From the NCBI GenBank assembly GCA_021800165.1, contig JAJYZF010000003.1, positions 1 through 64,000 of the forward strand: a DNA stretch of 64,000 nt, written 5' to 3'. Source of the DNA: Planctomycetota bacterium. Its GTDB lineage: Bacteria; Planctomycetota; Phycisphaerae; WQYP01. Under the pieces are notes generated by a model. The model was not told where the DNA came from, made no database searches, and saw only the letters and a list, made by a program, of their open reading frames with translations. Numbering within the stretch: the stretch's first letter is position 1; each line of letters opens with the position of its first letter. Of this stretch, positions 35,401-43,981 are shown piece after piece. The translations under genes and the position numbers were made by a program.

Positions 35401-36376
35401 GAGAGCCGCTGTCACTGCGTACAATTTTCGGTTGCAAATGCGAATAGGCCGGATACGTATAACGCTTCTCATAGAGCGTAATCGCCGGACGGGCAATAAC
35501 CTTTACGGCGTACCACGCTGACGCCCCCTTGGCGGTGAGAATACGGTACTGAAAGCTGTTTTGATTATCGGCAAAATCAAACCGGAAAGACCGGGGGCCG
35601 ATGCGCGTCATGGCGGCGGTGGTACGCTGGCCATGGGCGTATAAAGCCTCTACAGAAACACCGGCGTCATGGCCGGCGTGCCGGGCCGCCAGCGGCGATG
35701 GGAAAAGCGCCTTAATGGAAACGGCGTCGCCTTGTCCGATGGTCACATCGCCGGGCTGTACCCGGATGTTCGCGTTGACCGGCAAAGCCGCAACCCACGG
35801 CTCGATGGTTCGCTTAAGACCGCGCAGGACCAACCCCGGCATGAGCAGGCCAATGATCAACCAGGCCACAACCAAGGGTGTGCAGTACAACGCCCAGCGC
35901 CCCAGCAAACCAAGCGAAACCGCATGGTGCGGATCCATGGTTTCGGCATCCGCCGCGGCCTGACCAATGACATGGTCCACCAGTTGCCCGGAACCCAGCA
36001 AGGCATCTTGCCGGTGCTCTACGAATTCCACCGCAGTCAAAAATCGCTCCTGCGATTCGGGCTTGGCAACATCCATGCTGGTGGCGGCCTGGGCGATATT
36101 GAGCGGAACCAGCGCCGGACGGAGCACACGAATGGACACCGCGAGTATAATTCCCCATGCCAGCAGGGTCAGCCCCCAACGCAACAAAAAAGGCATGCCG
36201 GGGAAGCGCCCCAAAAGCAGCGCCGTGGCCAGTGCTACCGCCAAGGTAACTGCCGCAACCTTGGTTAAAGCAAGGGCGATGCCTACGGCGCGGTGTCGGC
36301 CCGCGACCGCCCGCAACGGCCGATGAAGGCGTTCGGACATTTCCGTAAATTCTGGAAGGGAAGGTACTGGCGACAT
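32429..36376 (-). CDS. Giant membrane-anchored coiled-coil protein (DUF4175-like)
   Basis: 1315-aa protein. The N-terminus has two or three hydrophobic segments (ALTKVAAVTLAVALATALLL; RWGLTLLAWGIILAVSIRVL; LYCTPLVVAWLIIGLLMPGL). A periplasm-type region with beta-rich modules follows (about 190-500). More than 600 residues of very Ala/Gln-rich helical, probably coiled-coil sequence come next, and the C-terminus is Met/Ser/Gly-rich. The overall form fits DUF4175-type proteins of Bat-like operons. Function unknown. It may be a structural or scaffolding component spanning the envelope. ATG at 36376 has AAGGA eight bases upstream. The ATG at 36418 is rejected. Confidence 0.75.
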   Translation of the reverse strand: MSPVPSLPEFTEMSERLHRPLRAVAGRHRAVGIALALTKVAAVTLAVALATALLLGRFPGMPFLLRWGLTLLAWGIILAVSIRVLRPALVPLNIAQAATSMDVAKPESQERFLTAVEFVEHRQDALLGSGQLVDHVIGQAAADAETMDPHHAVSLGLLGRWALYCTPLVVAWLIIGLLMPGLVLRGLKRTIEPWVAALPVNANIRVQPGDVTIGQGDAVSIKALFPSPLAARHAGHDAGVSVEALYAHGQRTTAAMTRIGPRSFRFDFADNQNSFQYRILTAKGASAWYAVKVIARPAITLYEKRYTYPAYSHLQPKIVRSDSGSLTGLQGSQVQVVLRTSEPLNRKSALIVAPGTPAAQTLPLSPIGLQVYQATLTLWKTTSYRVALLNKQGIGNVGRNEWPIVVLPALPPTIRILQPAASIHVRPDDHVPVVFRASAQFRLTAINAFVSVDGSAPRTFSIPLGSRNVSTFTGQWLVSVGRMLRQWKLPHATRLDYQLEAIDNAEPVEHVTETALYEFIIDPGLRQSYRARQDQKIQQALQAAIRQAMQMIQQQQYPAAQIAGQPHQTALSPYFRKLASQVKNNIAKLSRDLSAKSRPFVHSDYGNVAARAMNIAHGLLRRSANAMAQARFNANQPGKSQPLAAQSRSDLAQAAAQLQHLMARFASDNQKIALARKLKHSLAQLAQQESHISQALAMTGATPATNRLQQQAAQKLQGLLHRNKVLQIPEAYKLQPQLKKLGQRINDIIRAQKHTNLRLQAALNVVADHQKLQALAAQQQALNQAIAQLNKSRAQQLQSAHAPHPTSAMMQAAVSNLQQNHNAAGHEAQRHIASALRAESLGLKAFSRQAHSPQERAARQQALQNKILADHLADRVQRALAGLRQKTVSADALDHAARVANAMRQQADQMLNENPAPAQQAELQAARAAAKLAAHHALHQLASASGNMLEQAAAKLRSATQQQAQTLHQHKALQRQARQTARAARKLAQRQNALAAQTARAIANLKPLNSTAIRTRQKKIAAAIGKSVQLAAQIKKRARRGAPDIADTLAQVRQQMRRAALEQARAAQAQTQHNQPASQEYQQAALEHMQMAKDDLNGLNHSPELAELPRYQQWRAHAGEIHPHSVDSHGGEHSHQAARSDHHNSGRQEHQQANGQQDHSSSGHGQSAPMLAVAQQVQQAIAAEQNALTGNAQAAAQAAQALQSAAHSMSQSPSMADNMSSGAPMAGAVSQPGEMTPGMSADPSGMSGPGHPAEKLPPRISALGISAAEWENLGPLRQQRLINIARQKLPPGYRRLIRNYYLRIARIGAASGQGE

Positions 36377-36488
36377 TTTGAAAATCCTTAGCGCTTGGCG
36401 GAAACCCGCATCAAGCATTCCCGCCTGTTATTGTAACGTCCAATCGGATAAATCATTCCATCCGCAAGCCAACGCCCACAGCTTAGCC

Positions 36489-39482
36489 TCATACAATGCC
36501 GTTACGTTTGCGAATAATCCACTCAACCATCACTACCAGTGTAAAAATAATCAGAAATATAAAATGCAGAAGCTTCGTGTAAAAGCTGTGGGGATTGCCG
36601 AAAAATCCGGACTGCTCCGGAATATGCAGGGTTCTTTTAAGATTGGGTATTTGCCGGGCCAGCAAAGCGGCGTATGGTCCAGGCAATGCAATACCATTTC
36701 CGGCGGCGGCAATTCGTCGCATTTGCGCCGGGTCACTGGCCGTATCCAGCATTTCCAAATCGGGCCGGGGCCGAATCCAAAAAGGAAGAGATCTCACAGT
36801 GGCGGTCGGGTCGTCCTTGAGCAACAAACTCACCGGCTGACCACGCAGGGTGAGTTGGTAGTGCCCTGACGGCAACCCACTGATGGAGGCTTCATAAAAG
36901 CCGGGAGAACCGGGTACGCCAATCATCTTGGCGGATGTTACCACCCGACCGGGCACCGGGGCTGTGGAATTACCGGCAGCCGGAATTTTCCGGACTATCG
37001 CCCGGAACGTCAGCCCGGTCTCCGGTAAAAGATTTTCTCCCAGCACACGTGCCCGCACGCGCACCACGCGCCCCACCCGAAACGCATGATGGTTCAGGCC
37101 AAAGCGGACATAACGTCCACCGGCGGGAAGTTGCGATCCCACCGCCCAACGCAGTACCTGCGACCATAAGACATTTTGCAGATTGTCTCCGCCCACCTGC
37201 CGCAGCCGCCAACTTTCATCGCTGGCTAGATACAACACCCGCCCGGAACCCACGGACATGGTAGCCAGCAGCGCCCGATGCTTGGTTGGCACACCCGTCG
37301 GCACCACATGCGAACCTTTATCTCCAATGGCCCACAGCACACGGGCCGCGGGTTTAATATCGGTTTGGCGACTGTGCCAGTACCAACGCGGCATGTCGCG
37401 CCATAACCGGGCATTGTGCCCTTGGGTTAAACCAAACTGGCCAAAACCGGAATTCAAGCCTTCCGCGGTGAGTTGTGGCACAAAACCACGTTGAAACTGC
37501 TCTTCGAGGATCACCGGCGACCAGTGACTGGTCGGTTGGACCGGCAGCAATGATTGCAGCGGCATGCCGATGTAATCTTCCGGCATGTGATGAGGCCCGG
37601 CGATGAGCACCAGCGCCGCCCCGCGATTTTTCACGGCGGCCACAATCGCCTGTTGATCGGCGATATTGAGCACACGCGGCGGAACATCACCAACAATAAT
37701 CAGGTTGTAAACCATCCACTGCTTGATAGTTTGCGGAAGAATTTGTGCCAGATAGCTGGGATTTTTAGGAAACGCCTGCAACGCCGGTGGTGCCTTTATG
37801 CCCGGAACTTTTACCGGATGCAAAAGAATTGCCTGCAAGTGCACCCGGGGATTGCGTGAAAAATATTTGACCAGATATTGATAATCCCAGCCCGGACGGC
37901 TATCCACCAGCAACACCTGTAATTTGTCGCGCCGCACCGTCACGCGAAAATGCCGCACCGTACCCATGCGATTGAGAACCCCTGGAATCGGCAGAATATG
38001 AATGGCATACCGATACCCCCCCGCCAGCGGTGGATGATCCTTAAAGGCCACCGGCGTAAGAACATCCGGCCCTCTGGCCTTGATGACTTTAGAGGCCAGC
38101 AACGCTTTTCCACGGAGAAATTCCAGTTTCACCAATTTGCCAGCCAGACCGGTGATATGGATCAGAGCCGTGGCCTGCACCACGGAATGTTTATAGATCC
38201 AACTGGGAGCTTGAATCTCTTTAATAGTTGCCGCCGGTGCGGCCTTATCCGAACCCACCACCAAGGTAAAAACCTTCGTGCCGCGCACAGCCAGAAGGCG
38301 GGCGATTTCCGCCGGGGCAGGCCCCACATTTTGACGCCCGTCCGAAACAATTACCACACTGGAGGCCCGATCATTGACGGCGCGTTGGGCCACCGCTTCA
38401 AGTCCCGCGGCGATATTGGTCTGCTTGGCCGTTGAGGACATGGCGCTTTGCAGCACCTGGTTGGCATTGCCGGGCTTTAAAGTGCCGGCCGTCACTCCAT
38501 GGGCCCCAAAACTTACCACCCGCACCCGATAGCGTTTGAACAACTGGGCGAAACTCCCCCGGGCCGTCGGCGGGCGGTGGCGCAAAATTGCCTGGGCCAA
38601 TTGAGATCGCGTCATCATGGCCACCCGGGCCAAAGCCTGCAAAACTTGTTGATCTTTGGCATGGCTTGCCAAAAACGCTGTATCCTGCTCAGTGGCGGCG
38701 GCGTTCAAATCCCGCAACACCGATCCCATATTAATGCGCATGGCCCGCCAGGGAAGCGTCTGCCGCGGCAGTGGCGTTTTCGTCTCCCGCACCTGCTTGA
38801 TGCTGGAATTCATCAGCGTTTGGAGGCGAACCATGTCCGCACGCAAGGCGGCGGTCTCCTGCCGGCCTAAGCTTGTGTTCAGGCGAGCCTCTACGGCTTG
38901 CAATTTGTTTCGCCAGAGACGCAGACGGCTGAGAAATTGCTGATCCGCGTGGAATTCTGCCGCCGGTCCGATACTAAAACGGCTGCGGCGTTGCAACTGA
39001 ACAAAACGGGAAAGCTCCTGACTTAAAATGCTCAGGCGGGCCAAGGCCGTATCCGCGGAGTCCGGCCACATTTGCGGTGAAATATAACCCAATTGGCAAG
39101 CCCAGCGTAGCTGGGCAACGCGTGACCCCTGCGGATCGGTCAGGGCCATCGACTGGCTGCGATCCAGCACCAGCCAGAGCGTACCGGCGGAATGAACGTC
39201 ATGCATCCAACGGAGAGCGGGGCGTAAAAGCAACAGCACCAGCAGCAGGACCAAAGCCAGACGCAGCAGCAAAAGTAACACCAGCGTTCGCCGGGGCACC
39301 AAAACCTTTTGCGCCTGATACAGGTAGACAATCAACCCCATACAAACCACCGCGGCCAGCACGATGAGCCAAAGCCCAATCGCCGGCTGCACCGAAAGAT
39401 GCCAGCCGGAATTGCCCGCGGTTTTAGCGGCGGATTCGGCTGCGGCCTTGGCGGTGGTTGCGGCCTGCGTGGCGGTGCTCAT
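36489..39482 (-). CDS. Large VWA-like / glutamine-amidotransferase-like membrane protein
   Basis: 997-aa protein. Two N-terminal membrane helices (PAIGLWLIVLAAVVCMGLIV; VLLLLLRLALVLLLVLLLL) precede a von Willebrand A-type segment with a MIDAS-like LVLDRSQSMAL and later VVIVSDGRQNVG. A central Ig-like region is followed by a Rossmann-like part (VLLVDSRPGWDYQYLVKYF, then NLIIVGDVPPRVL and LVLIAGPHHMPEDY) seen in planctomycete relatives as an amidotransferase-like fold. A C-terminal hydrophobic segment (LLHFIFLIIFTLVVMVEWII) ends the protein. It is a probable partner of the BatA-like protein. ATG at 39482 follows AGGA. The gene overlaps neither neighbour. Confidence 0.75.
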   Translation of the reverse strand: MSTATQAATTAKAAAESAAKTAGNSGWHLSVQPAIGLWLIVLAAVVCMGLIVYLYQAQKVLVPRRTLVLLLLLRLALVLLLVLLLLRPALRWMHDVHSAGTLWLVLDRSQSMALTDPQGSRVAQLRWACQLGYISPQMWPDSADTALARLSILSQELSRFVQLQRRSRFSIGPAAEFHADQQFLSRLRLWRNKLQAVEARLNTSLGRQETAALRADMVRLQTLMNSSIKQVRETKTPLPRQTLPWRAMRINMGSVLRDLNAAATEQDTAFLASHAKDQQVLQALARVAMMTRSQLAQAILRHRPPTARGSFAQLFKRYRVRVVSFGAHGVTAGTLKPGNANQVLQSAMSSTAKQTNIAAGLEAVAQRAVNDRASSVVIVSDGRQNVGPAPAEIARLLAVRGTKVFTLVVGSDKAAPAATIKEIQAPSWIYKHSVVQATALIHITGLAGKLVKLEFLRGKALLASKVIKARGPDVLTPVAFKDHPPLAGGYRYAIHILPIPGVLNRMGTVRHFRVTVRRDKLQVLLVDSRPGWDYQYLVKYFSRNPRVHLQAILLHPVKVPGIKAPPALQAFPKNPSYLAQILPQTIKQWMVYNLIIVGDVPPRVLNIADQQAIVAAVKNRGAALVLIAGPHHMPEDYIGMPLQSLLPVQPTSHWSPVILEEQFQRGFVPQLTAEGLNSGFGQFGLTQGHNARLWRDMPRWYWHSRQTDIKPAARVLWAIGDKGSHVVPTGVPTKHRALLATMSVGSGRVLYLASDESWRLRQVGGDNLQNVLWSQVLRWAVGSQLPAGGRYVRFGLNHHAFRVGRVVRVRARVLGENLLPETGLTFRAIVRKIPAAGNSTAPVPGRVVTSAKMIGVPGSPGFYEASISGLPSGHYQLTLRGQPVSLLLKDDPTATVRSLPFWIRPRPDLEMLDTASDPAQMRRIAAAGNGIALPGPYAALLARQIPNLKRTLHIPEQSGFFGNPHSFYTKLLHFIFLIIFTLVVMVEWIIRKRNGIV

Positions 39483-39536
39483 ATAGTCCTGCCCCTTTCC
39501 AAGAGCCATCCCTCAGCCCAGCGCGTGCGCTTCGAT

Positions 39537-41762
39537 TCAAAATGTGGCATTGGACACCTCCTGGGGCAGGGCCGCACGAGGCGACGCCAGCAAGCGACGA
39601 CACAAGAGTACCTCACCGAGCAACATGGCCATCACCAGCAGCGCCAACCATGGCCACAGTTCCACTCCCACCAGCACACTGTTAAGCACGCCGGGAATTT
39701 GTTCCGGCTTGATCACGGCCTGGATAAAGTGTTGATGGGTCAGCCAACTCAGATCCGCCTTGGACACCAACTGCGGATTTAACTCTCGGGAATCAATGGC
39801 CACACTGTAGTATACCGGCTGCGGAATAGACCCCGGCTTAAACACCGCCTGATACAACCCCGGCAGTTGGGTATGATTGTAAACCATCAGGTATTTTCCG
39901 TCGGCGGTAATTTGCGGTTGCACCGCCGCGGCAACCCCGACAGGATTGATGATTTTGGCGCTTTGCACGGTGGGTTTCACCGGTCCGGTCCAGACAATGG
40001 AATCACCAGGGTTTAAAAAGTGTCGTCGGGTATGTTGACTGCCGCCCAGCGCCAAGGCATACACGCTTTGATCGACCAGAGGAACAAAACTCCCGGCGGC
40101 GGTAGGCCAATCATTCCACGAACCATCAACAGGCGTGGACCACATCACCACCTTACCGCCTTCAATGCCCACGGATTTCTCAAGAATGATGGGATCGCCT
40201 CCGGCCGTGGCCAGCAGAACTTTGACCAATGGACCCGCTGGCAGCAAGCGCCACCATTTCGTTAAAGTTACGCCCACAATCATATTACGATGCAGGGCCG
40301 CTAGAATGTGAACCATGGAATTGCCGGGGCGCTTAATGACCAGCATAGGGCTGTTGGCGGCATGTACCAGTGGCCCCAAAGTGGCCACCGACAATCCCGC
40401 CGCAGGCAACGCCTGATCCACAAATTCGGGCGTGGTGTTTGGACCCAAAATAAACCACAGGCCATGACCGGCACGGGCGTAATCACCGAGGTTGCCCAGC
40501 AGCCGCCGCGGTAAGCCTACCGGATCGTTGACGACCACCGCGGCATAGCGTGCAAGTTGCAGACTTTGGGCACTGGAAACGCTTACCACCTGCGGCTGAA
40601 TCAGAGCTTTCCGGGCCAGAGTGGACGAGAACGGCTGCATGGCCAGAGCGAGAAATCGGCTGGCCCTGAAACCACCCGTGTCCACCGCCTGACTGTCAAT
40701 GATCAATACCGGAAGATGTCTGCGCACGTTGACGGCAGCAATGGCGTTGTTATCGGCGGGCAAAGCGTCATGCACATCCGCCTGCACTTTAAGCCAATGC
40801 GATCCGGCATTGTTAAAACGATACCGAAACGAAATGGTTTTGGATTTTCCCGCGGCCAGATCAGCGATGATACGCTCGGTCACCATTTTGCCGTCGACCA
40901 GGAAGTGGATGGGCACATGGGTCAACGGCAATGGACCGGAATTGGCAATGCTCACGGAAAGCCGCGCCGGACGACCCACCCCCACCAGCGCCGGCTGGAT
41001 GTGAATAGACCCCACCGATAAGTTAGACAAGGTTGGTGTAACGCCCACCGGCACATCGTAAACCAGCATTTTTCCCGGCCCCGTCGGACCACGGCGCAGA
41101 GCCTGGCTCCAGAGCGCCGGATGGTCGACCCGCCACGAAATGGCCCGCTGGTTCGATAACACCAGAATCACTTTCTGGAAATTGCTGCCGCGATCAACCA
41201 TCCGCCGGGCCACCGCAATGGCTGCGGGAATGGAGGATCCGGTAAGACCCGGTGGTTCGTGGCTCAGCGGTCGAATGAAGTCCCGCCGCAACGCCGCCCG
41301 ATCGGAAGCTGAAACGGGCAGTTGGGAAAGTGATACCGGCCGGTGCTCCGCGAGAATGACCGAAAGTGTGTCACCCGGACGCAGCATCGTCGTCAGACGC
41401 CGCAGCAGCCCCGTTTGTTTCTGAAAGTCCGTCTGCCCATTGCCTCTTAGGCCGGAGGAAATGGAGTGGTCCATCACCACGGCAATATCGGTGGTGGCAT
41501 GGGAGGAAAACGGATTCAGACGACCCGCCCCCAGTACCGGCCGGGCCAGCAGGAATGCCAAAAGTGCCAGCAGAGCAATACGCAGGAGCAACAACAACCA
41601 TTCTTCAATGGTACGGCGCCGCCGCTGCTGAATTGAGGACTCTTCCAAAAACATCATCGCACCCCATGGAATGGGCGTGGTGCGATGGCGGTGCAGCAGA
41701 TGAATGACTATCGGCACACCGGCGGCCAGCAGGCCCAGCAGCAAAATCGGCATTTCTATCAT
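39537..41762 (-). CDS. BatA-like aerotolerance-type membrane protein with VWA-like domain
   Basis: 741-aa protein. The N-terminal BatA signature is plain: LLLGLLAAGVPIVIHLLHRH, then IPWGAMMFLEES and WLLLLLRIALLALLAFLLAR. A VWA-type domain with a MIDAS-like AVVMDHSISSG follows. A long Ig-like and beta-rich region and a C-terminal hydrophobic stretch (LWPWLALLVMAMLLGEVLL) complete it. Bat proteins were named from Bacteroides aerotolerance, and in planctomycetes the function is not established. Its ATG overlaps the DUF58 stop (ATGA), so the two are translationally coupled. It precedes the large VWA-like gene by 54 bases. Confidence 0.85.
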   Translation of the reverse strand: MIEMPILLLGLLAAGVPIVIHLLHRHRTTPIPWGAMMFLEESSIQQRRRRTIEEWLLLLLRIALLALLAFLLARPVLGAGRLNPFSSHATTDIAVVMDHSISSGLRGNGQTDFQKQTGLLRRLTTMLRPGDTLSVILAEHRPVSLSQLPVSASDRAALRRDFIRPLSHEPPGLTGSSIPAAIAVARRMVDRGSNFQKVILVLSNQRAISWRVDHPALWSQALRRGPTGPGKMLVYDVPVGVTPTLSNLSVGSIHIQPALVGVGRPARLSVSIANSGPLPLTHVPIHFLVDGKMVTERIIADLAAGKSKTISFRYRFNNAGSHWLKVQADVHDALPADNNAIAAVNVRRHLPVLIIDSQAVDTGGFRASRFLALAMQPFSSTLARKALIQPQVVSVSSAQSLQLARYAAVVVNDPVGLPRRLLGNLGDYARAGHGLWFILGPNTTPEFVDQALPAAGLSVATLGPLVHAANSPMLVIKRPGNSMVHILAALHRNMIVGVTLTKWWRLLPAGPLVKVLLATAGGDPIILEKSVGIEGGKVVMWSTPVDGSWNDWPTAAGSFVPLVDQSVYALALGGSQHTRRHFLNPGDSIVWTGPVKPTVQSAKIINPVGVAAAVQPQITADGKYLMVYNHTQLPGLYQAVFKPGSIPQPVYYSVAIDSRELNPQLVSKADLSWLTHQHFIQAVIKPEQIPGVLNSVLVGVELWPWLALLVMAMLLGEVLLCRRLLASPRAALPQEVSNATF

Positions 41763-42709
41763 CGGGAATGTCTCTCGTACATACGCTGCGCCAGATAGGC
41801 CGTGAGGGCCTGATCAAAGGGTTGCCTGGTATTGAGCACCGACCGGCTGATACGCAGCGCGTTGGTGGCTTCATGGATGGCCGTTAGATGTTCCCGCAGT
41901 TTGGCCATGTACCTGGCCCGCACCAGGGCAGGGTCCAGCCGCAAGTGGTGACCGCCGCGTTCGAGATTTTCAAAAAGAGTCCACTTCCGAAACGGGAAAT
42001 TTATTTCATCATCGGCCATCACTTGCAACAGCAACAGTTCATGCCGACGATGGCGAAAATGGTGCAAAGCCTCAATCAAGTCGTCGCTTTTCTCAAAGCA
42101 ATCACTGATCAAAATCACCAGACCTCGATGGCCGAGGCGCTCGGCCACTTCATGGAGCCGCGGGGCCAGCGACGATTCCCCTCCGGATTCGGATTCTTCC
42201 AGGGCCGTGGTGATATTCATCAGATGCGAGGGCGCACTGCGTGGCGGAATAAATTTGCGAATCTGGTTGTCCAGAGTGATCAGCCCGACCGAATCCTGCT
42301 GCCGCAGCGCCAGATACGCCAGACAAGTCGCCAGAAATTGACCGTAGCGTATTTTGCTTAGCGGCTCGTCGACGCCGCGGTAGTTCATGGATCCGCTCAC
42401 ATCCAGCACAATGTGCGCCTGTAAATTGGTATTGACTTCGTACTGCTTGATGTAATAGCGATCGGCCTTGGCGAAGACCCGCCAGTCGATACGTTTGATG
42501 TCATCGCCGGGAACGTATTGTCGATGCTGGGCAAAATCGATGGCAAACCCCAGATGGTTGGACCGGTGCAAACCCTGCACGTAACCATCCATAAATTGCC
42601 GGGCCACCAGTTCCAGCCGGCTGATCCGGCCCAGCGCCGCCGGATCCAGCAGGCCCGACGGTGCCCCCGGCACATGATCTGAAGATAATGTTGCGTTTTC
42701 AAGTGCCAT
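41759..42709 (-). CDS. DUF58 (VWA-like) protein
   Basis: 316-aa soluble protein, the usual partner of MoxR ATPases. DUF58 core features are FAIDFAQHRQYVPGDDIKRI and DWRVFAKADRYYIKQYEVNT, followed by a VWA-type MIDAS (AHIVLDVSGSMNY) and LVILISDCFEKSDDLIEALH. The family is thought to receive MoxR chaperone action for metal-dependent complexes, but its function is unproven here. Several in-frame ATGs exist (42751, 42742, 42709), none with a strong ribosome site. The shortest, which begins close to the conserved domain, is used. The next gene, BatA-like, starts on its stop codon. Confidence 0.85.
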   Translation of the reverse strand: MALENATLSSDHVPGAPSGLLDPAALGRISRLELVARQFMDGYVQGLHRSNHLGFAIDFAQHRQYVPGDDIKRIDWRVFAKADRYYIKQYEVNTNLQAHIVLDVSGSMNYRGVDEPLSKIRYGQFLATCLAYLALRQQDSVGLITLDNQIRKFIPPRSAPSHLMNITTALEESESGGESSLAPRLHEVAERLGHRGLVILISDCFEKSDDLIEALHHFRHRRHELLLLQVMADDEINFPFRKWTLFENLERGGHHLRLDPALVRARYMAKLREHLTAIHEATNALRISRSVLNTRQPFDQALTAYLAQRMYERHSR

Positions 42710-42782
42710 GATCGCCCGATATAGCCTGGAGATGACCGCCATGATGCCCATGCCGCCGGACCGGGGGAGGCCGCCGGCTTGC

Positions 42783-43883
42783 TCAACCCACCGTCGCCGC
42801 CAGAGAAGAAGCCCCCTGGGAGCGTGGTATTTCACGCAGCAGGCGGTCAATGATTTTATCACTGGTCAAGCCCGCGGCTTCGGCGCTAAACGTGGTGAGA
42901 ATCCGATGCCGAAGCACGGGATGAGCCATCTGCGCGATATCTTCCGTCGTAACATGCACCCGCCCATGGAGAATTGCACGAGCCTTCCCCGCCATAATCA
43001 GATATATCCCGGCCCGCGGACCAGCCCCCCATTGAATGGAGTCGCGGATAAACGTCGGAGCATCTTTTTCGTGCGGACGTGTGGCCCGTACCAGATCACG
43101 GGCATACGCATACACATGGTCGGCCACCGGAACACGGCGCACGATCTGCTGAAGTTGCAGCACTGCCGCCGCATCCAGCAGCTTGTTCACGGCCGGACGA
43201 TAATTGGTGGTCGCCTGCTTCATGATCTGCACCTCTTCAGCCGCCGTAGGGTAATTCACCACCGTCATGAACATGAACCGGTCCAACTGGGCTTCCGGCA
43301 GTGGATAGGTACCCTCCTGCTCGATGGGGTTTTGCGTGGCCAGCACAAAAAACGGTTCCGGCAATTCGTAGGTATGTTCACCCGCGGTGACCCGGTGCTC
43401 CTGCATGGCTTCCAGCAGAGCGGCCTGGGTTTTCGGCGGGGTGCGGTTGATCTCGTCGGCCAGAATCATGCTGGCGAAAATCGGACCACGGACAAACCGA
43501 AACGAGCGCCGCCCCGTGGTGTGGTCTTCCTCCAGCACATCGGTGCCGGTGATATCCGAGGGCATTAAGTCGGGGGTGAACTGCACCCGTTTGAAGGGCA
43601 GATTCATCACGTCGCTGATGGTTTTGATCAGCAACGTTTTCGCCAATCCCGGCACACCTACCAACAGCACATGCCCCTGACAGAACATCGCCGTTACCAC
43701 CTGTTCTATAACCTCATGTTGACCCACAATGACCTTGCCGAGTTGCTCGCACATGTTGCGATAGGCTCTGGCCAATTCTTCCACGGCCTGTAAATCCGAG
43801 CCGGTTACATTGGCTCGACCAGCCATGGAGGGCGGTTTAATAAGCGGGGAGATGGGCGTGCCAAGTGGTGCGGAGTCAGTCAT
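42783..43883 (-). CDS. moxR: MoxR-family AAA+ ATPase
   Basis: 366-aa AAA+ ATPase, first gene of the Bat-like operon. Walker A is LLVGVPGLAKTLLIK, Walker B is MILADEINRTPPKTQAALLE, and the sensor and arginine-finger region is VLATQNPIEQEGTYPLPEAQ and LDRFMF. The lid domain follows to the end. MoxR proteins act as chaperone-like ATPases with DUF58/VWA partners. ATG at 43883 has AAAGGA seven bases upstream. A TTG or ATG further up (43949) is not supported. It is transcribed ahead of DUF58, BatA-like, VWA-like, coiled-coil and prenyltransferase-repeat genes, all on the minus strand and closely spaced. Confidence 0.95.
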   Translation of the reverse strand: MTDSAPLGTPISPLIKPPSMAGRANVTGSDLQAVEELARAYRNMCEQLGKVIVGQHEVIEQVVTAMFCQGHVLLVGVPGLAKTLLIKTISDVMNLPFKRVQFTPDLMPSDITGTDVLEEDHTTGRRSFRFVRGPIFASMILADEINRTPPKTQAALLEAMQEHRVTAGEHTYELPEPFFVLATQNPIEQEGTYPLPEAQLDRFMFMTVVNYPTAAEEVQIMKQATTNYRPAVNKLLDAAAVLQLQQIVRRVPVADHVYAYARDLVRATRPHEKDAPTFIRDSIQWGAGPRAGIYLIMAGKARAILHGRVHVTTEDIAQMAHPVLRHRILTTFSAEAAGLTSDKIIDRLLREIPRSQGASSLAATVG

Positions 43884-43981
43884 CCCAATTTCCTTTAAAA
43901 AGACCCTGTAAGCCAGCCGGTCAACAGGAATATAAACGAATTCCAGCACCCTTTATTGCCCGGGGGGAGTGGCGGCCGCGG

